Under the pieces are notes generated by a model that saw nothing but the letters and a program-made list of their open reading frames with translations, was not told the origin of the DNA and searched no databases. From Elephas maximus indicus (taxonomy: Eukaryota > Chordata > Mammalia > Proboscidea > Elephantidae): a stretch of 64,000 nt of DNA. The position numbers and the translations under genes are program-made. Below, in pieces: positions 1 to 11,000 of the stretch. The stretch lies in contig NC_064820.1 in assembly GCF_024166365.1 (NCBI RefSeq), positions 65,201,501 through 65,265,500 of the forward strand, read 5' to 3'. Positions within the stretch are counted from its first letter, which is position 1. Each line of letters opens with the position of its first letter.

Positions 1-37
1 GCAGCCAAGCTCTTAACCACTGCACCACCAGGGCTCC
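1..37 (-). repeat. AfroSINE, 5' head only (cut by window edge)
   Basis: Reads as the reverse complement of the tRNA-like head (CTCTTAACCACTGCACCACC then AGGGCTCC). The rest of the copy lies left of the window. Confidence 0.85.
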
Positions 38-301
38 CATATGTTTAAAAGCATTTGTATTTCCTTTTCTGTTGATTGTTTCTATCCTGTATTTTTCAAT
101 TTTGTTGTAGCATTTTTTTTTCCTTATTAATTTCTAAGAGGACTTTATACATATAGTAAGGAGATTAGCTCTTTGCTGTGAGTTCCTGATGTCACGCCTG
201 CCTCCCCCCACCTCAATTTATTAAGATCCTGTAGTACATATCTAGTTCTATGTCTAGGTCTCTGTTCTGTTCCATTATCTATTTGTCTATCCTTTGGCCA
301 A

Positions 302-800
302 TGTCATGGATTGAATTGTGTCCCCTCCAAAATATGTGTCTACTTGGTTAGGCCATGATTACCAGTACTGTTTGATTGTCCTCCATTTTGTGATTGTAAT
401 TTTATGTTAAAGAGGATTGAGAGGGGATCCTAACACCCTTACCCAGGTCACATCATCCCTGATCCAATGTAAAGGGAGTTTCCCTGGGCTGTGGCCTGCA
501 CCACCTTTTATCTCTCAAGAGATAAAAAGGAAAGGGACGCAAACACAGAAGGGAGACCTCATACCACTAAGAAAGCAGCACCGGGAGCAGAGGATGTCCT
601 TTGGACCTGGAGTCCCTGCACAGAGAAGCTCCTAGTCCTGGGGAAGATCGATGAGAAGGCCAACAGAGAGAGAAAGCCCCTGGAGCTGACACCCTGAATT
701 TGGACTTTTAGCCCTCTTTACTGTGAAGAAATAAATTTCTCTTTGTTAAAGCTGCCCACTTGTGGTATTTCTGTTATAGCACCACTGCATGACTAAGACA
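302..800 (+). mobile_element. solitary MaLR-type LTR with 5-bp target duplication
   Basis: Runs from TGTCATGG to GACTAAGACA, with the 5-bp duplication GCCAA at 297-301 and 801-805. AATAAA occurs near 729. It resembles ERVL-MaLR LTRs; 5-bp duplications are usual for that class. A related copy lies inverted at 7536-8016. No internal retroviral region is attached. Confidence 0.8.
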
Positions 801-862
801 GCCAATAACACTGTTTTGAATACTAGAGCTTTTAGTAAGTTATGATTCTGATAGGGCATGAT

Positions 863-916
863 TTGCATATAGGGTCGCTGTGAGTCAGAATCGACTCGAT
901 GGTAATGGGTTTGTTT
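863..916 (+). repeat. 5'-truncated AfroSINE/RTE tail
   Basis: Only the 3' end is present: TATAGGGTCGCTGTGAGTCA then AGAATCGACTCGATGG and a TG/T-rich tail. It sits inside the L1 remnant. Confidence 0.75.
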
Positions 917-1507
917 TGTTATCTTCTTTCCTTTCTATTTTACTCTTCCATGTAAATTCTAAGAGCGGTCTTTTTTGTTTTTTCCTCAGTGAAAAACTGT
1001 AGTAGAGTTTTAATATGAATTCCATTAAAGTTAAAGATTTATTTCGGGAGAACTTCCATTTTTACAATATTGAGGTGACCTATCCATGAACATAATATTT
1101 CTCTCTATTTATCTAATTCTTCTTTTATGTCTTTTAATAAGGTTTTAAATTTAAATTTCCTCCTTATTGGTTTTTCGTATATTTTACTAGATTTATTCCT
1201 GGAAACCTTATAATTACTGCTGCTTTTATAATATATAGGTAACATTTTCTGATTGTAAGTATAGGAATGTTATTGATTTTTGTGTAATGGTTGTATATCC
1301 TTCATTTTTACTAAACTCTTTTTAGTTATTTTTTAGTAGAGTCTTTTGGGTTTTCTGTTGAGACAATAAAATACTTTGGGAATTATTACAATTTTGTTTC
1401 TTTTCAATGTTTTTCATCCTTTTAGGAATATTGACAGATGAGAGAGGACCGAATCCTTACTGGCCACTTCTTTCTTTATTCCATTCACTTGTGGATTTAA
1501 CTTTTAC

Positions 1508-1640
1508 CAGTGGTTCTCAAACCTTACTGAGAGTCAGAATCATGGGGAAGTTCAAACGCATGTTCCTGGAAGCATATCTCCCGAGACCGTGATTTAGTCG
1601 ATCTGGATGGCAAGCTGAGGCACCAGCATTTTAACAAAGC
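1508..1640 (+). mobile_element. MER5-like nonautonomous hAT element
   Basis: Starts CAGTGGTTCTCAAAC and continues with the degenerate internal text of the MER5 family (GAGAGTCAGAATCATGGGGA). The right part is diverged and no clear duplication is visible. Confidence 0.65.
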
Positions 1641-2650
1641 AAACTATATAATTCTGATATAGTTGGTGAGAGCGGATAAAAATCTTACGTGTAACCTGTC
1701 TATCTCTTTTGATATTTACCTTTGAGTCCCCAACTAAATTATAAACCTTGATGGCAGACTTCGTCGAATCTCTCTTTGTATCCTCACTACATAGGGTAAT
1801 AGCCTACGAACAGAAGATGCTAAGTAAGTGTTAGCGAAGAGGAATTTTGGAAAGTTTGGGGAAGTACTTATATGAGTTTGCTAATTAAATGTTTTAAAAT
1901 GTCATATGTATATTTTGTATATATTTAAATAATAGCCTCAGAGAAACATAATTGCAGTGTGGTAGGTACATTGACTGACAACCAAGCCTTCCCACATCTT
2001 TTTGTTTCTTGTCCTTACTGTGTGTACACCCTGCCAGCCTTAATGGCTTCATCTTTTTTGGCATTGAAAATGGCAACTATGCATTTTCTTTTTAGTAATT
2101 GTTCTGTTCAGATATCCAAGATGTATGCAAAATTTATGTTCCCAGGACAGGATATAAGTAAGATATGGAATGAGACTATCCATTAAATTATTATAAAAAT
2201 AAATACCGTAATTATCTTCCTATAAACCCCATTTTGAAACGCTAATAAAAATGGCTTTCAACTGTGAAGGACTGCCTCTTACTGAGATCACATGAGACTG
2301 ACGTTGATTAATCTGATTTCAAATGTTACAAAAGTACTTTCTGTACCAACCATGTTTTCTGAAAATAGGGTACAGCCGTTAATTTTGTTTATTCAATTAA
2401 TTTATCTTAATATCACAAAGTCCTGTGAGGGACAAATTCAAAATAATAGTTAAGATCCTCATGTAATTTCATGCCAAAGTACTTTTCCAATAGATAGGAG
2501 AACTACTATCATATTTCATGTATTGTTGAAAAATTAAATATCATGAAGAAAAACTACATTTTTATGATCTAATTGAAACAGCCCAATACACAATTAGCAA
2601 AACAATGTTTACACTATAAAACTTTAGTAGTTTTTAGGAGTTTCTTCCAT
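1641..2650. other. unclassified intergenic sequence
   Basis: AT-rich, with no open frame of note and no repeat that I recognise. Confidence 0.6.
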
Positions 2651-2810
2651 GTCTGTTTTAGTTTGGACGTTCCACTGAAAGCTGTTCAGCATCATCGCAG
2701 CCTGCAAGCCTCCCCTGGTAGACGAGTAGTGGCTGCGCATGTGTGGCAGCCGGGAATTGAACCCAGGTCTTCCACATGAAAGGCAAGAATACTACCGTTA
2801 AACCACCAAT
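2651..2810 (-). repeat. SINE with tRNA-Gly-like head, truncated
   Basis: The minus strand ends its 5' side with a tRNA-like head: A-box text GGTTTAACGGTAG and B-box text GGGTTCAATTCCCGG, spaced as in tRNA-Gly. It matches the longer copies at 36755 and 43244 but lacks their RTE-derived 3' part. Confidence 0.75.
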
Positions 2811-3159
2811 GACTCACATCTGTGCTATGCATTACACTAAATTGTAATGATGGTTAACTGATGTTCAGTGTACCTCATAGGCTTATGTAACAATTCAGCA
2901 AATGGAGGTCTTCTTTGAGGAGTTTCATTTATAGTCTAGATTGGTGTTTCACAACCTTGCCTGATTTTAATAAATCACTGGGGAAAAATGTTAAAAATGC
3001 AATAAATTTTTTAGAAAAGCTTACTAAGTTTTGGTAAGAGAAGAAATTAAGGACGCTTTTATTACTGGGCTATCACCTAAGCTTCTGTAAATAAATTAGA
3101 TTTTACATAGTATATGATTCACCAAATAAAACATTAAGAATTTTTGTAGCTTTTGGGAA

Positions 3160-3815
3160 AAGATCCCCGGATGGCGCAAATGGTTTACACTCAACTACTA
3201 AAGTTTGGCGGTTCAAACCACCCAACAGTGCTGTGTAGAAAAGGCCTGGTGATCTGGTTACCTAAAGATGTGTTGTTGTTAGGTGCCATCGAGTTGGTTC
3301 TGACTCATAGCGACCCTATGTACAACAGAAAGAAACACTGCCCGGTTCTGTGCCATCCTCACAATCATTGTTAATGCTTGAGCCCATTGTTGCAGCTACT
3401 GTGTCAATCCATCTCATTGAGGGCCTTCCTCTTTTTTGCTGACCCTCTAGTTCACCAAGCATGATGTCCTTCTCCAGGGACTGATCCTTCCTAACAACAT
3501 GTCCAAAGTACATGAGATGAAGACTCACCATCCTTGCTGCTAAGGAGCTTTCTGCCTGTGTTTCTTCCAAGACAGATTTGTTCATTCTTTTGGCAGTTCA
3601 TGGTATATTCAATATCCTTTGCCAACACCACAATTTAAAGTCATCACTTCTTCAGTCTTCCTTATTCATTGTCCAGCTTTTGCATGCATATGAGGTGATT
3701 GAAAACACCACGGCATGAGTACAGCGAAGAAAACCCTGTTGAGCAATTCTACTCTGTAGCAAATCGGTTGCCATGAGTCAGAATCAACTTGATGGCAGTA
3801 GGTTTTTTGTTTTTG
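3160..3815 (+). repeat. AfroSINE split by an RTE insertion
   Basis: The head (CCCCGGATGGCGCAAATGGT) and middle occupy 3162-3270. The matching end (AAAACCCTGTTGAGCAATTC, then GCCATGAGTCAGAATCAACT) resumes at 3721-3815. The intervening 450 bp is a minus-strand RTE end, so the SINE is older than that RTE copy. Confidence 0.8.
3271..3720 (-). mobile_element. RTE-class LINE, 5'-truncated 3' end
   Basis: The minus strand carries the C-terminal RT-ORF text HVVRKDQSLEKDIMLGELEG then QQKRGRPSMRWIDTVA, typical of RTE/BovB ends. It runs into a 3' end of GGGTCGCTATGAGTCAGAAC and AAC repeats. The frame is open for 89 codons (3585-3316), but the element is 5'-truncated. Confidence 0.85.
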
Positions 3816-4600
3816 TATTTAATAAACAACATATGTGAACCTTGGTTGTGTACAAGAATATCAAAATAATCAATTGTATTGTCCAAAGAACATAGCCGTT
3901 GATTGAAATGAACACTTTAAACTCTGTAACTGGTGTGTTATTTTATAATTGAAAGTTTATTTTCAAAACAATTTATCATACAGGTGTAATCTGTATTCAA
4001 CTCATCCCAATTTACAGACCATTTGGCATAAATGACAGAGGGGACCTGCTAGGAAAATCAGGTTTAGTGGAGAAGGGCATGTACAAGTTAGTAACTGAAT
4101 TCCCAAGTGAAGAAAAGAAATTGTAAATCACTTTATATTGTGCATGTTTCTTTTTCGTTGGCACAGAGCATCACAAGTTGACTCTGCCCCCAGATGTAAT
4201 TTAAAAGGTGTGGTTTTAAATATCAATTTTAATGTATTTAAAATTAGTTTCTTATCTATTCTGAGAGAAAGCAATTGTGCAGATAAAGCATGCTAGGATA
4301 TGAAGGTGGAGGAGCTGTAAATTACAGTCCCAAAAGCAAAGTTTGTTAGTAATTCAGTTTGTTATGGCTTCATCGTTCTAGGCTCCTTTCTTCTGGCCTA
4401 GAAAGCAGAAACATTAGGCTTGTTCAGAAAGCCTAGGAAAAGAGATGGTGAGGGGGTGAAAACAGTGGTGGGCACACAAATAGCCTAGCTCTTCATCATT
4501 TGAATCTGCAGAGGAGTGCTTTGATGCTTTGAAGAGAGCACTTGGGACATTATTTTTGGAAGTTTTGGTGACAGACATGGGTACAAATAAAATGCATGCA
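3816..4600. other. unclassified intergenic sequence
   Basis: No gene or repeat recognised. Confidence 0.55.
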
Positions 4601-5000
4601 TATTCACAGTGGTAGCAGAAGATGGCCAGCTATTAACTAAGCTTGCTTCCTTTTCTTCCTGGGTACACAGCTGGGCTATATTTCCCAATCTTCCTTACCA
4701 TTTAATGAGACCATGTGATTGAGTTCTGGCCAATGGAATTTGAGCAGAAGTGCTGTTTGTCACTTCCACGCCTGGCTCCTTCAAACTTACCAGGTGAGAT
4801 CCTTTATGCTCTCTCCCCTTCTGTAGCAACCTAGGAAGCTACCTGTTGAATGCAGTGGAGCCACAAGGTGGAGGAATCCTGAGTTCTCAAATTACCATTT
4901 GGAGAAGAACTTTATATGATCTATAAATAAATTTATATTGCATTAAGCCTCTGAAGCTTTTTAGTTCATCTATTACTGATAGAACAGTGCTATCAGAAAA
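4600..5000 (+). mobile_element. old LTR-like interspersed repeat
   Basis: Contains GAGTTCTGGCCAATGGAATT, then GAGCAGAAGTG, GGAGCCACAAGGTGGAGGAA and an AATAAA-bearing end (AAATAAATTTATATTG). This text is common to an ancient mammalian repeat family. The assignment is from memory and the edges are approximate. Confidence 0.5.
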
Positions 5001-5169
5001 GGATTTTACTTCTCACTATTCAGGAAGCAGGAAATGGTTAGTGCTTCCTTTGGGATCTTTTTGGTATTTGCTGGGTAAGACCTGGCAACTTCTTCGGCAT
5101 TCTTCCTTAATGAACCAGCTTTCCTAAACCCCACCTTGATTTTTGCAGTAGCTTCCTTACCAGCTTCTG

Positions 5170-5810
5170 CTTCTGCCCTTCCCCGCTATAGTCTATTATC
5201 AAAGCAGTGACCACAGCGACCTCACGTTATTTTGCTCAAAACTCTCCAAGTTGTCCATTTCTTTCTGAGAAAAACTAAAATCTTTTTTAATGCCCTCGAT
5301 AGCACTTTATGATCGGGCACCCTTCCCCATTTCCTCTGTGTCCTCATCTAATTCTCTTCACATCATTCTGATGGAGCCACACAGATTTCCTAGCTGTTTT
5401 TGAACTTGATAGGCATGGTCTGGCCTCGGGGCTTCTGTGCTTCTCCGCTCTGCCTGGAGTGCTCCTGTTCACTCACATCTTTCCTGTGTTTGCTCAGGGA
5501 GGCCTTTTCTGAGCACTCTATTTACAACTACAACTCCTGGCTCCCTACACCCTCTACCCTCCTTCCCGGCATTGTTTTTCTCCATAGCACTTATCACCTT
5601 CTAATAGACTATAAACGTTCCTTTTTTTGTATCCTTTATTGTCTATCCTTCTCTGGTCTCCCTGTCTCCCACCCGCCCAACCATTAGAAAGAAAACTCCA
5701 TGAAAGAGGATATTTTTGACTTTTTTTTTTTTTCTGCCAGCCTAGAATAGTGGCTGGCAAAGAACAATAGATAAATTTTTGTCGAATGACTAAATGCTAT
5801 TATGAGCTAT
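5170..5810 (+). mobile_element. LINE2 (L2) 3' end
   Basis: Has the characteristic L2 3' order: GGGGCTTCTGTGC, CTCTGCCTGGAGTGCTCCT, AGGGAGGCCTTTTCTGAGCA, TTTCTCCATAGCACTTATCA, then a TAAAT-type end. The tandem SINE pair follows directly. Confidence 0.75.
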
Positions 5811-5826
5811 GCCCAAGGAGCACTAA

Positions 5827-6002
5827 AAAAAAAAAAAATCAAAACCAAACCCTTTGCCGTCAAGTCAATTTAGACTCATAGTGACCCTATAGGACAGAGT
5901 AGAACTGCCCCATAGAGTTTCCAAGGAGCACCTGATGGATTCAAACTGCCGACCTTTTGGTTAGCAGCTGAAGTCTTAACCACTACGCCACCAGGGTTTC
6001 CA
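5827..6002 (-). repeat. AfroSINE, first of a tandem pair
   Basis: Complete-type copy read on the minus strand: head GGAAACCCTGGTGGCGTAGT, tail with GGGTCACTATGAG. It is flanked by AAGGAGCACTAA at 5815-5826 and 6003-6014. Confidence 0.9.
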
Positions 6003-6014
6003 AAGGAGCACTAA

Positions 6015-6183
6015 ACCAAAAAAACCAAACACGCTGCCGTCCAGTCGCTTCCGACTCAAAGAAAACCTATAGTACAGAGTAGAACTGCCCCATAGAGTTT
6101 CCAAGGAGTGCCTGGTGGATTTGAACTGCTGACCTCTTGGTTAGCAGCCATAGCACTTAACCACTATGCCAACAGTGTTTCCA
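6015..6183 (-). repeat. AfroSINE, second of a tandem pair
   Basis: A separate, diverged copy in the same orientation. It is flanked by the same 12-bp sequence AAGGAGCACTAA (6003-6014 and 6184-6195). It differs from its neighbour at many positions, so this is not a recent tandem duplication. Confidence 0.9.
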
Positions 6184-6329
6184 AAGGAGCACTAAGAATC
6201 CCTAATTCAAACTGGGGTCTGGGAAAATTTTCTGGAGAAACTTGCTCCTCTTCCAGTACTGGGAACCAACACAGTGGTTGAGAAGGTGAGCCAAAGGTCA
6301 TGCCCTTTTTTTTTTTTGTTATTCATAAT

Positions 6330-6417
6330 CAATAGGTTTTTTTTTTTTTTAATTATTGTGCTTTAGATGAAAGTTTAGAAAACAAATTAATTTCTCATTA
6401 AACAATTAACCAATAGG
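6330..6417 (-). mobile_element. very short second L1 3' end at the L1 tail
   Basis: CAATAGG plus a T-run, then GTGCTTTAGATGAAAGTTTA and ATTAATTTCTCATTAAAC, is repeated almost identically at 6411-6495. CAATAGG occurs at 6330-6336 and 6411-6417. It is either a 75-bp L1 insertion with a 7-bp duplication or a tandem duplication. Confidence 0.6.
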
Positions 6418-7279
6418 TTTTTTTTTAAATTGTGCTTTAGATGAAGGTAATTTTTTTTTTTAGAAAACAAATTAATTTCTAATCAAACAATTAATACACA
6501 TACTTCTCTGTGACATTTGCTGCCAACCCCGAAAAGTGTCAACACTCTCCCCTTCTCAGCGTTGAGTTCCCCATTTCCAGTCGTCCAGCATTCCTGTCCC
6601 CTTCTGCCTCCTCGTCCCTACCCCTGGACTGGTGTGCCCCTTTAGTCTTGTATACTTGGTTGAGCTATGTGTGTTATTGTTTTATGGGCCTGTCTAATCA
6701 TTGGCTGAAGGGTGAACCCTAAGAGTAACTTTGGTACTGAGTTTTAAGTATGTCCAGGGGTCATACTTGAGGAGTTTCTCTAGCCTCTGTCAGACCAGTA
6801 TGTCTGTTCATTTTCTGTGAGTTAGAATTTTGTTCTACATTTTTCTCCAGTTCTGTTTGGGACTCTCTATTGTGATCCCTGTCAGAACAGTCAGTCATGG
6901 TGGCCAGGCACCATCCAGTTGTGCTGGACTCAGTCTGCTGGAGGCTGTGGTAGTCATGGTCCATTAGTCCTTTGGACTAATCTTTCCCTTGTGTCTTTAG
7001 TTTTCTTCATTCTCCCTTGCTCCAGACAAGGTGGGACGAGTGGAGTATCTTAGATGGCCGCTCACAAGCTTTTAAGACCCCAGACGCTACTCACCAAAAT
7101 AGAACGTAGAACATTTTCTTTATAAACTATGTTATGCCGATTGTGCTAGATGTTCCCCGAGACCAGTAATTCAGTCCCTCGGGGAGTTTCAGTGTGTCTA
7201 TGATGCTTCCATGACCTTGCCTTGGTCCAGTTGTGCTGACTTCCCCAGTATTGTATACCATCTTACCCTTCACCAAAGT

Positions 7280-7406
7280 GAAGTCAAGTCAATTCCGACT
7301 CATAGCAACCCTGCCCCACAGGGTTTCCAAGGAGCACCTGGTGGATTCAAACTACTGACCTTTTGGTTAGCAGCTGAAATCTTAACTACTACCCACCAGG
7401 GTTTCC
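7280..7406 (-). repeat. AfroSINE in the L1 3' UTR
   Basis: Minus-orientation SINE between TCACCAAAGT at 7270-7279 and 7407-7416. It is nested in L1, so younger than it. Confidence 0.85.
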
Positions 7407-7535
7407 TCACCAAAGTTACCACTTATCTATTGCCTAGTTAGTGTTTTTCCCTCCCCACCCCTTCCCTCCCTAGTAACCATCAAAGATTGTTTCTTTCTGT
7501 GTGTAAACATTTTCATGAGTTTTTATAATAGTGGT

Positions 7536-8016
7536 TATCTTAGTCATCTAGTGCTGCTATAACAGAAATACCACAAGTGGATGGCTTTAACAAAGAGAAG
7601 TTTATTTCCTCACAATAAAGTAGGCTAAAAGTCCAAATTCAGGGCATCAGATCCAGGGGAAGGCTTTCTCTCTCTGTCGGCCTTCCCATCAATCTTCCCC
7701 TGGACTAGGAGCTTCTCAGCACAGGGACCCTGGGTCCAAAGGACACACTCTGCTCCCAGCACTGCTTTCTTGGTGGTATAAGGTCCCCCTGTCTCTCTGC
7801 TCACTTCTGTCTTTTATATCTCAAGAGATTGCCTCAAGATACAATCAGTCTTGTAGGTTGAGTCCTGCCTCACTAACACGGCTGCCACCCATCCCCCTCA
7901 TTAACATCATAGAGGCAGGATTTGCAACATATAGAGAAATCACACAATAGGGAATCAGGACCCAGCCAAATTGATACACACATTTTGTCAGGGGGGACAT
8001 AATTCAGTCCATGACA
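7536..8016 (-). mobile_element. solitary MaLR-type LTR with 5-bp target duplication
   Basis: On the minus strand it runs from TGTCATGGACTG to ATGACTAAGATA. It is flanked by GTGGT at 7531-7535 and 8017-8021, and carries AATAAA near its 3' end. It shares GTGTGTCCTTTGG and GAGAAGCTCCTAG with the LTR-like block at 19.3 kb. It is inserted in the L1. Confidence 0.8.
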
Positions 8017-11000
8017 GTGGTCTCATACAGTATTTGTCCTTTTGTGATTGACATTTCACTCAGCATAATGCCCTCCAGATTCATCCATGTTGTGAGATGT
8101 TTTATAGATTCATCATTGTTCTTTATTGTTGCGTAGTATTCCATTGTGTGTATGTGCCATAGTTTGTTTATCCATTCATCTGTTGATGGGCACTTAGGGT
8201 TTTTCCATCTTTTTGCTATTTTGAATAATACTGCAATGAACATGAGTGTGCATGTTTATTCCTGTGACGGCTCTGATTTCTGTAGTATATACTCCCAGGA
8301 GTGGAATTGCTGGATCATATGGTATTTTTATTTCTAGCTTTTTAAGTAAGCAGCATATCATTTTCCAAAATGGTTGTACTGTTTTACATTCCCACCAGCA
8401 ATGCTTAAGAGTTCCAATTGCCCCGTAGCCTCTCCAACATTTGTTATTTTCTGTTTTTTTGATTCTTGCCAGTAATGTTGGTGTGAGATGGTATCTCATT
8501 GTAGTTTTGGTTTGCATTTTTCTAATGGCTAGTGATGGTGGGCATTTCTTCATGTATCTGTTAGCTGCTTGAATGTCTTCTTCGGTGAACTGTCTGCTCG
8601 TATCCTTTGCCCAATTTTTTAATTGGATTTTCTTTTTGTTGTAGAGGTGCTACATTTTCCTGTAGATTTTAGAGATTAGACCTTTGCTAGTTTTGTCACA
8701 GCCAAAATTTTTTCCCCAGTCTTTAGGCTCTCTTTTTACTCATGTGGTGAAGTCTTTTGATGAACACAAGTGTTTAATTTCTTAGAAGATCCCAGTTATC
8801 TAGCTTATCTTCTGGTGTTTGTATATTGTTAGTTATGGTTTATATCCTATTTATGCTGTGTATTAGGTCCTCTATCACTGACCTTAATTTTTCTTTTTTG
8901 ATCTTTATAGTTTTTGATTTTATGTTTAGGTCTTTGATCCATTTTGAATTAGTTTTTTGTATGGTGTGAGGTATGGGTCTTGCTTCATTTTTTTTATAGA
9001 CAACCAGTTATGCCAGCATCATTTGTTAAAAGACTGTCTTTTCCCCATTTAATGGACTTTGGGCCATTGTCAAAGATGAGATGACCATAAGTGGATAGAT
9101 TTACATCTGGGTTCTCAATTCTGTGCCATTGGTCAATGTGTCTGTCATTGTCCTAGTACCAGGCTGTTTTGACTTCTGTAGCTGTACAGTAGGTCCTGAG
9201 GTCAGGTAGTGTGAGGCCTCCTACGTTAGTCCTCTTCTTCAGTAGTGCTTTACTTATCTGGTGTCTCTTTCCCTTCCTTATAAAGTTAATGATTAGTTTT
9301 TCCATCTTGTTAAATAATGCCATTGGTATTTGGATTGGGATTGCATTGTATTTGTAGATTGCTTTGGATAGAATTGACATTTTCATAACGTTGAGTCTAC
9401 CTATCCATGAGCATGGTATGCTTTTTCATTTATGTAGGTCTGTTTAGGTTTCTTGCAGTAGTGTTTTGTAGTTTTCTTTGTATAGGTGTTTTACATCCCT
9501 GGTTAGATTTATGTCTAAGCGTTTTACTTTTTTATGGGCTATTATAAATGGTATTGCTTTCCTGATTTCCTTTTCATAGTTCTCTTTATTGGTGTATAGG
9601 AATCCAACTGATTTTTGTATGTTTATCTTACATATGCTACTCTGCTGAACCTTTCTATTAGCTCCAGTAGTTTTCTTGTGGAGTCCTTTGGGTTCTCTAT
9701 GTATAGTACCATATTATCCACAAATAGGGATAGTTTTACTTCTTCCTTACTGATTTGGATGCCGTTTATTTCTTTTTTTGCCTTATTGCTCTAGCTAGGA
9801 CTTCCAGCGCAATGCTAAATAGAAGTGGTGATAAAGGGATCCTTGTCTTGTTCCTGTTCTCAGGGGGAATGTTTTCGGCCTTTCTGCATTAAGAATGATG
9901 TTGGCTGTTGGTTTTGTATATGTTGAGCAATTTCCCTTCTATTCCTATTTTATTGAGAGTTTTTATCAGGAATGGGTGTTGGACTTTATCAAATGCCTTT
10001 TCTGTGTTGATTGAGGTGACACAATGTGGTGGATTACATTGATTGATTTTCTAACATTGAACCATTCTTATATACCTGGTATGAATCCCACTTATTGGTG
10101 GTGTATTTTTTTTTTTTATGATGCTGAATTCTATTGGCTAGAATTTTGTTCAGAATTTTTGCATCTACATTCATGACAAATATTGGTCTGTAATTTTCTT
10201 TTTTTGTGGTGTCTTTGCCTGATTTTGTTATCAGGCTTATGCTGACTTCATAGACTGAATTTGGAAGTATCTTTCCTTTTCTGTGTTCTGAAATAACTTG
10301 AGTAGTACTGGTGTGAGCTCTTATGTGAATGTTTGGTAGAATTCTCCAGTGAAGCCATCTGGGCCAGAGCTTTCTTTTTTGTTGGGAGTTCTGTTTTGTT
10401 TTTTATCTTTTCAATCTCTTCCCTAGTTATGGATCTTTTCAGATTTTTTACCTCAGTTTGTGTTGGTTTAGGTAGGTAGTGTGTTTTTAGAAATTTGTCC
10501 ATTTTCTCTAGGCTTTCAAATTTGTTGGAGTATAGTTTTACATAGTGCTCTGTTATAATCCTTTTTTATTTCAGTGGGGTCTGTTGCAATGTTCCCCTAT
10601 TTCATTTCTTATTTAGGCTATTTGTGTCCTTTCCTGTTTTTTTTTTTTTTTGTCAATTTGGCCAATGGTTTTTCGATTTTGTTGATCCTTTCAAAGAACC
10701 AACTTTTGGTTTTGTTGGTTCTTTCTACTGTTTTTCTATTCTCTATTTATTTCTGCTCTGATCTTTATTTCCTTTCTTCTGGTGGCTGTGGGCTTCTTTT
10801 GCTGTTCTCCTTCTATTTGCTTATGTAGCTAATGTTTTGAATTTGTCTCTTTTTTGGCGTATGCCTCAATTGCTATAAATTGACCTCCGAGCATTGCCTC
10901 TGCTGCATCCCAAAGGTTTTGGTATGATATGTTTTCATTCTTGTTTGATTATAGGAATTTTTGGATTCCATCTTTGATTTCTTCTATTACCCAGTGGTTT

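Larger units (their letters stand above)
80..1440 (-). mobile_element. old L1 ORF2 fragment, interrupted
   Basis: The plus strand reads as antisense L1 ORF2 / 3' region (for example AGGAGATTAGCTCTTTGCTG and CCATTATCTATTTGTCTATC). It is split by an LTR (302-800) and by a SINE tail (863-916). Heavily diverged, no open frame. Confidence 0.7.
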
